Part shown: piece by piece, positions 8,196 through 16,030 of the stretch
Layout: the number at the start of each line of letters is the position of its first letter
Numbering within the stretch: the stretch's first letter is position 1
DNA from: Lysinibacillus xylanilyticus
GTDB lineage: Bacteria > Bacillota > Bacilli > Bacillales_A > Planococcaceae
DNA: 64,000 nt
Direction: 5' to 3'
Assembly (NCBI RefSeq): GCF_001183605.1
Contig: NZ_LFXJ01000005.1
Coordinates: 1,866,809-1,930,808 of the forward strand
Position numbers and translations under genes: made by a program
The notes under the pieces: model-generated
Seen by the model: only the letters and a program-made list of their open reading frames with translations
Told to the model about the DNA's origin: nothing
The model's database searches: none

Positions 8196-8906
8196 TTAGA
8201 AGCCTGTAAATCCACCAAAAATAGGCTGTAAAATGCGTGTTAAATACGTTAATCCGTCAAAGAATAACAATACACCAACGACAATCATAATATAACCGCC
8301 GATTTTCACAATTTTTTGGCTGTGTGTACGAATCCAAGTCATACGTGCTATAAAGAAAGATAACACAAAGAATGGAACCGCAAAGCCTAAATAATAAGCT
8401 AACATATAGCTAAAGCCTGCACTTGGATTTGCACTAGCTAATGAAATAATCGATGCTAAAATTGGACCTGTGCACGGCGTCCAACCAGCCGCAAAGGCTA
8501 TTCCGATTAATACAGATCCAAAATAACCAGATGGTCGGTGTTTAAATTGGAATTTTCGGTCCTTCATTAAAAAGTCAATTTGTAGTAATCCCACAATCAT
8601 TAAACCAAATACAACGATTAAGATGGCACCAACCTGTCGTAATAATGTTTGATAATTAAGGAAGAACTCTGCTGCTAATGATGTTCCTAGTCCAATCATA
8701 ATGAAGATAATTGAAAATCCTAATAAAAAGAAGAGTGTATGCAAAATTGCACGCTTTTGCATCATACCTCGTTCCGATTTTAGCTCATCTAATGACATAC
8801 CTGTTATGTATGATAAAAATGCTGGATATAGCGGGAGGGTACATGGTGAAATGAAGCTTAAAAACCCTGCACCTAATGCTAAAAATAAGTTAATATCAGT
8901 TTCCAT
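8196..8906 (-). CDS. ccdA: CcdA thiol-disulfide transporter
   Basis: DsbD/CcdA-family membrane protein of 236 aa with six hydrophobic spans. It carries electrons across the membrane to reduce apocytochrome c and spore or envelope thiol proteins. Both redox cysteines are in their motifs: SPCTLPLYP near residue 21 and GWTPCTGPIL. It begins after AAGGAGA and heads the ccdA/CheY-like/ccdC unit (52 and 22 bp gaps). The family and order make this assignment firm. Confidence 0.95.
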   Translation of the reverse strand: METDINLFLALGAGFLSFISPCTLPLYPAFLSYITGMSLDELKSERGMMQKRAILHTLFFLLGFSIIFIMIGLGTSLAAEFFLNYQTLLRQVGAILIVVFGLMIVGLLQIDFLMKDRKFQFKHRPSGYFGSVLIGIAFAAGWTPCTGPILASIISLASANPSAGFSYMLAYYLGFAVPFFVLSFFIARMTWIRTHSQKIVKIGGYIMIVVGVLLFFDGLTYLTRILQPIFGGFTGF

Positions 8907-9352
8907 ATTTTCTCACTCTCTCCTTACAGTTACTGTTTCCATCGTACCAAAAATCACTGTAAATTGCGCCATTCCTGTTTGTGAACGTTTCATGGCGAAA
9001 AGATGTTGAAAAAATGAAGTTCCATCATATTATCATACAAATTTTTTTCAGACCTTATTACATCAACGTGTATTTGTTCATGTACTTTTGCATTATGCGC
9101 TCCCCTTATATTATCTGTCAACAAAATTCACCATTATTCTGCATTACAAGTTATGTAATTCTTAGCATTTCCAAAAGACGCTAGCAACAATTCTTTGCGA
9201 GAAATGAATACCTGTTGTTAAGCCGTTACCTGCCGCTTATTTCAAAGTTAAAGTACCCTTTTAATTTACATAAAGTATTTTTAATTGTGAGTAAATTACT
9301 TTTCTTCATGTATAATAAAAAACAATAGAGCAATTGATAATGAGGTGTAGTC
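8907..9352. other. Intergenic region between ccdA and lutR
   Basis: AT-rich divergent promoter region of 446 bp. A TATAAT hexamer at 9311-9316 suits lutR, without a convincing -35 box. Short frames here lack ribosome sites. No repeat or RNA structure stands out. Confidence 0.5.
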
Positions 9353-10081
9353 TTGGAGTTAAGAAAAATTAAACCGAAAAAAATATATGAGGAAGTATCT
9401 GAAATCCTTTATGAAAAAATTAGAGCTGGCGAACTGAAACCGGGTGACCGACTTGACTCAGTAGAACAACTTGCTGAACAACTACAAGTAAGCAGATCTG
9501 CTATCCGAGAAGCTCTTTCCGCTTTAAAAGCAATGGGGCTAATTGAAATTAAACAAGGCTCAGGTACATTCGTTAAAAGTAATCAATCCAATCAGCTCGA
9601 TTTTCCCTTATCAACTGCCATTTTAACTAATAAGCAAGATATCTCACATTTGTTAGAAGTACGTAAAATTATCGAAGTAGGCGCTGCTGCTAGCGCGGCC
9701 ATTCATCGAACTGAAGAAGACATACAGTCAATGCTGCAAATTTTAGATGAGATGAAACGGGTTCAAGGAGATGGAGAATTAGGAGAAAAAGTGGACTTTC
9801 AATTTCACGCGGCCATTTCTGCAGCATCTCATAACCCCCTGCTTACAACTTTATTAGACCAGGTTTCAGGTTTAATGATCGAAACGATGAAAGAGACACG
9901 TCGAATTTGGTTGTACTCTAAAAAAATTACAAGCGAAAAGTTGTATGATGAACATATGCAAATTTTCCTCGCAATTAAACAGCAAAATGAAGAGCTCGCA
10001 AAACATGCTATGGCTTCACATTTAAGTAATGTGGAAAAGGTCTTAATGCAATATTTCGAAACAACTGAATCTATGAAATAA
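9353..10081 (+). CDS. lutR: LutR, GntR/FadR-family regulator of lactate utilisation
   Basis: Transcription factor of 242 aa. The N-terminal winged helix (residues about 8-75) has GDRLDSVEQLAEQLQVSRSAIREAL in part and the wing IKQGSGTFV. The C-terminal FCD effector domain follows, with VRKIIEVGAA, DFQFHAAIS and H residues for metal or ligand binding. TTG start at 9353 after GAGGTG. It lies directly upstream of lutABC in the same orientation, with its own weak terminator between, so it most likely represses that operon and is released by L-lactate, as in B. subtilis. No lutP permease is next to it. Confidence 0.85.
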   Translation: MELRKIKPKKIYEEVSEILYEKIRAGELKPGDRLDSVEQLAEQLQVSRSAIREALSALKAMGLIEIKQGSGTFVKSNQSNQLDFPLSTAILTNKQDISHLLEVRKIIEVGAAASAAIHRTEEDIQSMLQILDEMKRVQGDGELGEKVDFQFHAAISAASHNPLLTTLLDQVSGLMIETMKETRRIWLYSKKITSEKLYDEHMQIFLAIKQQNEELAKHAMASHLSNVEKVLMQYFETTESMK

Positions 10082-10086
10082 CAGCA

Positions 10087-10118
10087 GCTGCCTAGTTTGT
10101 ATTATAGGCAGCCTTTGA
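10087..10118 (+). terminator. Weak terminator after lutR
   Basis: Stem GCTGCCTA / TAGGCAGC six bases after the lutR stop, followed by a T-rich but interrupted tract. Likely partial termination. Confidence 0.5.
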
Positions 10119-10145
10119 ATATTTTGAAAATTAACAATAAACACC

Positions 10146-10197
10146 TTTCATTCATCTAATAAGTTGTAGTATTATGAAAATTAAGTCATCAGATGAC
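10146..10197 (+). promoter_or_regulatory. lutABC promoter with 13-bp palindromic operator
   Basis: A TATTAT -10 box lies at 10170-10175, with a poor -35 region near 10147. The perfect palindrome GTCATC-A-GATGAC at 10185-10197 covers the expected start of transcription. That position suits a repressor, and the GntR/FadR protein LutR encoded just upstream is the obvious binder. Inference from position and symmetry. Confidence 0.55.
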
Positions 10198-10238
10198 CTG
10201 TTGAATAGTGAGAATAGAGACAAAAAGGAGCGATACTC

Positions 10239-10955
10239 ATGAAAGTAACACTTTTTGCGACTTGTTTAGTTGATATGTTTCAAGGTGATGTAGGAAAAGC
10301 TGTTGTTGAAGTTCTTGAAAGGCTCGGCTGTGACCTAGACTTTCCTGAAAATCAGATTTGCTGTGGGCAGCCTGCCTATAATAGTGGCTATGTAAAAGAC
10401 TCTAAAAATGCTATGAAAAAAATGATCACGGCCTTCGAGCATGCCGAATACGTTGTCTCCCCTTCTGGTTCCTGCGCTTATATGTTTAAGGAATATCCAG
10501 AAGTGTTTAAGGGAGATCCTGTTTGGGAACCGAAAGCGCAAGCATTGGCAGATAAAACATATGAATTTACAGAGTTTATCGTAGATGTATTAAAAGTCGA
10601 GGATGTAGGTGCACATATAGAGGGTAAGGCAACTTATCATACCTCCTGTCATATGACACGTCTGCTTGGTGTTACAGATGCACCGTTTAAATTATTAAAT
10701 CAAGTTAAAGGCCTGCAGTATGTAGAACTCCCTGGAAAAGATAGGTGCTGTGGCTTTGGTGGAACATTTTCAGTAAAAATGGGCAATATTTCAGGAGAAA
10801 TGGTCAATGAAAAAGTACAAAATGTTGAAGAAACAGGGGCAGACATTTTAATCGGAGCCGATGCTGGTTGCTTAATCAATATTGGTGGTCGAATTAATCG
10901 ACAAGGTAAGCCTATTAAAGTCATGCATATTGCGGAAGTATTAAATTGCCGCTAA
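10239..10955 (+). CDS. lutA: LutA, lactate oxidation Fe-S subunit
   Basis: Cytoplasmic protein of 238 aa with two cysteine-rich CCG domains (heterodisulfide-reductase type). Motifs [10 protein letters not shown] near residue 41, SCHMTRLLG near 132 and RCCGFGG near 168 are seen. With LutB and LutC it oxidises L-lactate to pyruvate without the NAD enzyme. SD AAGGAG is 9 nt upstream. First gene of lutABC; 15 bp to lutB. Length and motifs are typical. Confidence 0.93.
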   Translation: MKVTLFATCLVDMFQGDVGKAVVEVLERLGCDLDFPENQICCGQPAYNSGYVKDSKNAMKKMITAFEHAEYVVSPSGSCAYMFKEYPEVFKGDPVWEPKAQALADKTYEFTEFIVDVLKVEDVGAHIEGKATYHTSCHMTRLLGVTDAPFKLLNQVKGLQYVELPGKDRCCGFGGTFSVKMGNISGEMVNEKVQNVEETGADILIGADAGCLINIGGRINRQGKPIKVMHIAEVLNCR

Positions 10956-10970
10956 GAGGGAGGTAAAAAA

Positions 10971-12398
10971 ATGGCTATGAAAACAAGTGATGATCGCTTT
11001 AATCATCGAGTATCGAAAGAATTAGAAAATACTTTTATGCGCGGTGCTGTGTCAAGCGCACAGGAGCGCTTACAAACACGTCGACTAAAACAAGCTGATG
11101 AGCTCGGACATTGGGAGGAATGGCGCTCTCACGGCGAAGAAATTCGAAAGCATGTGCTGGCGAACTTAGATTATTACTTATATCAGCTAAGTGAAAATGT
11201 CTCTAAAAGAGGTGGCCATGTTTTCTTTGCGCAAACAGCGAAAGAAGCGACAGACTACATTCAAAATATCGCGAAAAAGAAAAATGCTGCTAAAATCGTG
11301 AAATCAAAATCGATGGTGACGGAGGAAATTGATTTAAACACCGCTTTAGAAAAGCTTGGGTGTACGGTCATTGAAACAGATCTTGGAGAGTACATTTTGC
11401 AAGTAGATGATCACGAGCCACCATCTCATATCATTGCCCCAGCTTTGCATAAAAATAAGGAGCAGATTCGTGATATTTTTAAAGAAAAACAAGGCTATGA
11501 GAAGACCGAAAAGCCAGAAGAACTAGCTCTTTATGTACGTGAAAAATTAAGGAATGAATATTTAACAGCAGACATTGGCATTACAGGCTGTAACTTTGCT
11601 ATTGCAGAGAGTGGCTCGATTACACTCGTGACAAATGAAGGAAACGCAGATCTAGTAACTGCCTTGCCGAAAACGCAAATTACAGTAATGGGGATGGAAA
11701 GAATTGTTCCTACATTTGAAGAGATGGAAGTGCTAGTAAGCTTATTAACAAGAAGCGCAGTTGGACAAAAGCTAACAAGCTATATTACAACATTAACAGG
11801 AATCAAAGATGAAGGTGACACGGATGGACCAGAGGAATTCCATTTGGTAATCGTCGATAATGGACGTTCTGATATTTTAGGCAGCGAATTCCAGCCTATT
11901 TTACAATGTATTCGCTGTGCGGCATGTGTTAACGTTTGTCCTGTTTATAGACATGTTGGAGGGCATTCTTATGGTTCTATCTATTCTGGGCCAGTAGGTG
12001 TCGTTCTTTCACCTTTATTAGGCGGCTATGAGGATTTCAAAGAATTACCATACGCCTCTACATTATGCGGTGCCTGCACAGATGCGTGTCCTGTCAAAAT
12101 ACCTTTACATCAGCTTATTCATAGACATCGCCAAGTAATTGTTGAAAACGAAGGCAAAGCACCTGTATCAGAAAAGCTATTAATGAAGGCCTTTGGTTTA
12201 GGTGCTTCCTCCCCTACCCTATATAAAATGGCGACAAAAATAGCTTCACCAGCAATGTCCCCATTTACAAAAGATCAGAAAATTTCAAATGGCCCAGGCC
12301 CACTAAAAGCATGGACGGAAGCTAGGGATTTTCCAGCTCCCAATAAAGATAATTTCCGTGACTGGTTTAAACACCGCCAAAAAGGAGGCGTTGAATAA
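10971..12398 (+). CDS. lutB: LutB, lactate oxidation Fe-S protein
   Basis: Protein of 475 aa with an N-terminal LUD domain, then two ferredoxin-like [4Fe-4S] motifs: [14 protein letters not shown] from about residue 313 and [11 protein letters not shown] from about 366. The C-terminal part is the LutB tail. Electron-carrying core of the lactate oxidase complex. GAGGGAGG precedes its start. Its TAA shares one base with the lutC ATG, so the two are translationally coupled. Confidence 0.93.
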   Translation: MAMKTSDDRFNHRVSKELENTFMRGAVSSAQERLQTRRLKQADELGHWEEWRSHGEEIRKHVLANLDYYLYQLSENVSKRGGHVFFAQTAKEATDYIQNIAKKKNAAKIVKSKSMVTEEIDLNTALEKLGCTVIETDLGEYILQVDDHEPPSHIIAPALHKNKEQIRDIFKEKQGYEKTEKPEELALYVREKLRNEYLTADIGITGCNFAIAESGSITLVTNEGNADLVTALPKTQITVMGMERIVPTFEEMEVLVSLLTRSAVGQKLTSYITTLTGIKDEGDTDGPEEFHLVIVDNGRSDILGSEFQPILQCIRCAACVNVCPVYRHVGGHSYGSIYSGPVGVVLSPLLGGYEDFKELPYASTLCGACTDACPVKIPLHQLIHRHRQVIVENEGKAPVSEKLLMKAFGLGASSPTLYKMATKIASPAMSPFTKDQKISNGPGPLKAWTEARDFPAPNKDNFRDWFKHRQKGGVE

Positions 12399-13114
12399 TG
12401 ACAGGTACTATTGAAAATAGAGATGTATTTTTAGCAAACATTGCGAAACAGCTTGGACGTGCACCAAAAACAGAAATCGTACGACCTTCATGGCAATATA
12501 ACCCTCAGGATCGCGTCCTAAAAGAAGCGACAAAAAATGAGTTAGTAGAGGTTTTAGTTGAACAATGCAAAAATATTCATACGGATATTGTCATTACAAA
12601 TACAGCTAATCTCCCTGCAGATTTACAAAAAGTAGTTGAAAATTATGGAGGCCAGTCTGTTATAACATGGAAAGACGAGCGTTTCCAAAACTATGGGCTA
12701 TCATCATTAATGACCGAGCAATGGCCTCTAGAAAATATTCAGCTGTACGAATGGGATTCGGAGCGGCCAGAGGAAAATATTCGACAGGCTGAAAAAGCTA
12801 ACATTGGCATAACGATAAGTGAAATAACATTAGCAGAATCAGGAACTGCAGTACTTTTTAGTAGTAAGGATAAAGGTAGATCCGTCAGCTTTTTACCCGA
12901 GAACTCTATTATTTTAATCCCTAAAAGTACTATCGTTCCAAGAATGACACAAGCAGCTCGTTGGATTAGCGAAAAAGTTAGAAATGGCGAACAAATTGCT
13001 TCCTGCATCAACTTTATAACAGGTCCAAGTAATTCGGCAGATATCGAAATGATTCTTATTGTTGGTGTACATGGACCAATTAAAGCAACTTATATTGTGA
13101 TTGAGGATCAGTAA
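12398..13114 (+). CDS. lutC: LutC, lactate oxidation LUD-domain subunit
   Basis: Protein of 238 aa, a single LUD (DUF162) domain with the family region ITISEITLAESGTAVL and a late PSNSADIEMILIVGVHGP (both in part or whole). Third subunit of the LutABC complex. SD AAGGAGG lies inside the lutB end. The stop at 13112-13114 is followed by a small repeat element and then the operon terminator. Confidence 0.93.
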   Translation: MTGTIENRDVFLANIAKQLGRAPKTEIVRPSWQYNPQDRVLKEATKNELVEVLVEQCKNIHTDIVITNTANLPADLQKVVENYGGQSVITWKDERFQNYGLSSLMTEQWPLENIQLYEWDSERPEENIRQAEKANIGITISEITLAESGTAVLFSSKDKGRSVSFLPENSIILIPKSTIVPRMTQAARWISEKVRNGEQIASCINFITGPSNSADIEMILIVGVHGPIKATYIVIEDQ

Positions 13115-13116
13115 AC

Positions 13117-13195
13117 CAATTTCGACTTGGCGTAATTGTAGCTGTCGCTTTGCTTTCGCTACATAAAACATTTTGTAGTTGAATGAAGATAAACC
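13117..13195 (+). repeat. Short interspersed repeat, family A, copy 1
   Basis: The left boundary CAATTTCGAC-TT-GGCGTAATTG (split here) is a near-palindrome, and the right boundary reads TTGAATGAAGATAAACC. Both ends recur at 42740-42934 and 57432-57758 with different lengths between. The inside here is a GC-rich CGCTTTGCTTTCGC tract. It sits two bases after the lutC stop and before its terminator, so it is transcribed as 3'UTR. Confidence 0.6.
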
Positions 13196-13229
13196 AGGCA
13201 TACTTCACGTCGAAGAAATGCCTGGTTTT
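13191..13229 (+). terminator. lutABC terminator
   Basis: Stem AAACCAGGCAT / ATGCCTGGTTTT with a 16-nt loop, T run after. It abuts the right end of repeat copy 1. Confidence 0.8.
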
Positions 13230-13305
13230 GTATGTTGCGACTGATAATCTCGCAGATAGGTAATAGTTACGAATCGCCGATAAAACTGCGCTTTTCGCTG
13301 TTACA

Positions 13306-14592
13306 TTAATTTGCTACAGTCTCAGTTACTATCTTTTGTTCATAAAACTCTGGATGTGCTTCTTGTAAGACAGATGTTCGTAACATAACTAGTGAGATCG
13401 TCACGATAATTACACTTGTGACAAGTAAAATAACCGTTGCTGGGAAAGCATCGTACAAGATGCCGTAAACGACCATACCAATCGGCATCATTGACATCGC
13501 CATTGTTTCCATTAATCCCAATACGCGCCCACGGTATTCTTCGGAAATTAACCTTTGCATATAAACCCCAATTGGCATGTTAATCCCCATTTCAAAGATA
13601 GCGAAAATAAAGTAGATGACAATATAAAAGATAACCATTGTTAAATACGATAAATCCGTTACTAATGGAACAACAGCTAGCCCTAAGCTGCTAGCCAACA
13701 GCAATAAGCTGATTTTAGAAAAACGGAGTGGCGCCTTAACCTCTTTCCGTGTAGCGAAAATTAGGGAAGCTACAAGCATTCCAAGCGCACCCGAAGCCTC
13801 TATAAAACCAAAATGAGTTGATTTTACTTTTAGTAATTCAATAATAATATAGGTCCCCCCAACAACGATGGCAGAGAAAAACAAATTAATCCATAATGAA
13901 AGCCACATTACTATTTTAACAACTTTTTGTTGCTTAATATAACGAAAGCCACTAGCAAGCCCAGCCCACACTTTTTCCTTTTCTACAGTCTGTTCTCTTG
14001 TACTATAGAGCGTAAAATTCATTGTTGCTTCTAAGCAAAACGCAATCATATAGGCCACCATATGTACAAGCAAAAATGCTTTCATGGAGAAAAACCCATA
14101 CATCATTCCCCCGATTACTGGCCCCCCAATTGCTGCTAACGACACTGACATTTGATTGAATGACATTGCTTTCTGTAGGCGTTCTGGATTTACTAGTGTA
14201 GCGATTGAGGAAGAAAATGTTACACCTGAAAAGGCTGAACATATTGTATTAAAAACTGTTGCTATATAAATAGCATAAACCGACAAACCGACCATTTCTG
14301 TATAGAGTAGTAATCCACTAACGGTTAATATTGTACCTGCTTGCGCTAATAATATTGTGCGTTTCTTTGAATAATTATCAGCTACAAAACCTGCCAGAGG
14401 CGCGACTAATGCTCGAGGCAAAATGGAACAAATCATAGTTGTCGCAAAACTCATCGCTGACCCTGTCAGTGCCAAAATGTATAAACCTATTCCAAATGAC
14501 AATACATGTGACCCTAACAACGAGATCATTTTACTGATTGTGAATGTCCATAAATGATACGTCGCCTTTTTATATTTTTGCGCTTCATCCAT
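13306..14592 (-). CDS. MFS efflux transporter
   Basis: Twelve-span major facilitator of 428 aa of the EntS/MefA-like exporter group: FGIGLYILALTGSAMSFA in TM1, then RALVAPLAGFVADNYSKKRTI carrying the loop 2-3 motif (D-x-x-x-K-K-R), and YRGRVLGLMETM late in the protein. It likely expels a drug or small metabolite. It is divergent from an XRE-TPR regulator, and the 149-bp gap contains two matching palindromes, so regulation by that neighbour is likely. SD GGAGGG is present. Substrate unknown. Confidence 0.85.
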   Translation of the reverse strand: MDEAQKYKKATYHLWTFTISKMISLLGSHVLSFGIGLYILALTGSAMSFATTMICSILPRALVAPLAGFVADNYSKKRTILLAQAGTILTVSGLLLYTEMVGLSVYAIYIATVFNTICSAFSGVTFSSSIATLVNPERLQKAMSFNQMSVSLAAIGGPVIGGMMYGFFSMKAFLLVHMVAYMIAFCLEATMNFTLYSTREQTVEKEKVWAGLASGFRYIKQQKVVKIVMWLSLWINLFFSAIVVGGTYIIIELLKVKSTHFGFIEASGALGMLVASLIFATRKEVKAPLRFSKISLLLLASSLGLAVVPLVTDLSYLTMVIFYIVIYFIFAIFEMGINMPIGVYMQRLISEEYRGRVLGLMETMAMSMMPIGMVVYGILYDAFPATVILLVTSVIIVTISLVMLRTSVLQEAHPEFYEQKIVTETVAN

Positions 14593-14627
14593 CTAAATTC
14601 CCTCCAAATTTTTAATTAGGTTAAAAA

Positions 14628-14699
14628 GTTTAATTTAATTAAACAAAATATAACACATCTCCCACTTTTCACGCAAGAAAAAGTTTAATATAATTAAAC
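14628..14699. promoter_or_regulatory. Twin 17-bp palindromic operators between MFS and XRE genes
   Basis: GTTTAATT-T-AATTAAAC at 14628-14644 is a perfect palindrome. GTTTAATA-T-AATTAAAC at 14683-14699 is the same with one changed base. Both are preceded by A-G and followed by AAAATA, 55 bp centre to centre (about five helical turns). They flank the divergent promoters, so one regulator dimer pair could control both genes. Confidence 0.65.
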
Positions 14700-14741
14700 A
14701 AAATAGTATTATTCACTTATAATGAAAATGGAGTCGAGGCA

Positions 14742-15992
14742 ATGAACTCTTTAGGCACAAGAATTCGCAAATTAAGGAAGGAACGAAAATTAACGTTAGA
14801 GGAACTTGCTGGTGATCGTCTAACAAAAGGTATGTTAAGTCAAATTGAAAATGATAAGGCCAAGCCTTCGATGGAAAGTCTTGATTATATAGCGGAACGT
14901 TTAGGTGTAAAAGCAAGTGAATTACTTGAACAAGTAACCCCATCTTCGCTACGTCAACTTTTAGAGCAGGTAGAAATTTTGTTTGCACCATTAAATCCTG
15001 GTGATATAAATAATGTCCAGCAAATCGTAGAGATGATTAAGCCTTATGTAGAAGAGCTTCCACTTAGTTATGAAGCAGGTCGCATACTTTACATATATGC
15101 TGCAGCACAATATCAAGCGGGATTAACGACATGGGAATCACCGCTTCAACAGGCACGCATAATGTTTAAAGAAATTAATTTACTAAGTCATTGGTTTGAA
15201 ACCTATATATTACAGTTGGGCATATTATCGGAAGGACGAAACTACAAAACGGCTTTTTCTTGTATTTTACAGGCGAAAGAAGAGGCTGAGCAGGAAAATT
15301 ACCAATTAGATTCGCGAGATACTGTGAAAATGGCTTATTATATTAGCGTATTACAGGTAGCAATTGGCGAACTTGAAGCAGGTAAACAGCTCATTAATGA
15401 GACCATTACCAATGCACATAAAAACCAATTTTACTCTTATATAGATGATATGTATCGTATTGGGGCGTTTTGTGCCATGATTGACAATGATTTTGAGCAA
15501 GTAGAGTATATGCTGAAGAAGCTTGAGCAGTATCGGATTTTTGTCGAACAAGTGAGTGTAGATGCTTTTATTTTCGTATTAAGAGCGCATTATTATAACA
15601 ATTACACGCACGATTATCAGCAGGCACTAGAGGAAATAGAGCGTTTTGGTGCGCTTAAGCATGACGGTTCGTTTATACTCGAAAAAAACCTTTACTATGC
15701 AGAAAAAGGAAAATCCTTATATTTACTAGGTCAATATGAAGAAGCTAAAGAAGCATTTGAACATTTTACAAACGTTCCCCCATTCATCTTACATCCAATT
15801 GACATATTAGGCTTAAATGAGTGTTTTTCCTATAAAGCACTTTGCTATGCGCATTTCGGTGAGTTAACAACTGCATACGAAATTGCCAAAATGGCCTATT
15901 TGGATTCTCAAGATTTAATCGATCTCCCTTATAAACAAAAAATTGAAGAAACTTATTTTTCAATTAAAGCGCAAATTAATTCGGTTCAATAG
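14742..15992 (+). CDS. XRE-family regulator with TPR domain
   Basis: Protein of 416 aa. The HTH_3 domain at residues 1-62 (IRKLRKERKLTLEELAG, LTKGMLSQIENDKAKPSMESL in part) is followed by about 340 residues of helical TPR-like repeats, the plan of Rap/Rgg/PlcR-type sensors that read peptides or partner proteins. It is divergent from an MFS exporter and probably controls it through the twin palindromes. The SD is weak. No pheromone-precursor gene is visible next to it. Confidence 0.85.
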   Translation: MNSLGTRIRKLRKERKLTLEELAGDRLTKGMLSQIENDKAKPSMESLDYIAERLGVKASELLEQVTPSSLRQLLEQVEILFAPLNPGDINNVQQIVEMIKPYVEELPLSYEAGRILYIYAAAQYQAGLTTWESPLQQARIMFKEINLLSHWFETYILQLGILSEGRNYKTAFSCILQAKEEAEQENYQLDSRDTVKMAYYISVLQVAIGELEAGKQLINETITNAHKNQFYSYIDDMYRIGAFCAMIDNDFEQVEYMLKKLEQYRIFVEQVSVDAFIFVLRAHYYNNYTHDYQQALEEIERFGALKHDGSFILEKNLYYAEKGKSLYLLGQYEEAKEAFEHFTNVPPFILHPIDILGLNECFSYKALCYAHFGELTTAYEIAKMAYLDSQDLIDLPYKQKIEETYFSIKAQINSVQ

Positions 15993-15997
15993 ATATT

Positions 15998-16028
15998 AAA
16001 GGGATTGCACAATGTGCAATCCCTTTTA
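15998..16028 (+). terminator. Terminator between XRE and MutS2-like genes
   Basis: Stem AAAGGGATTGC / GCAATCCCTTT around ACAATGT, followed by TTTTATTTTA. It serves the XRE gene and, from the other side, the convergent MutS2-like gene. Confidence 0.85.
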
Positions 16029-16030
16029 TT

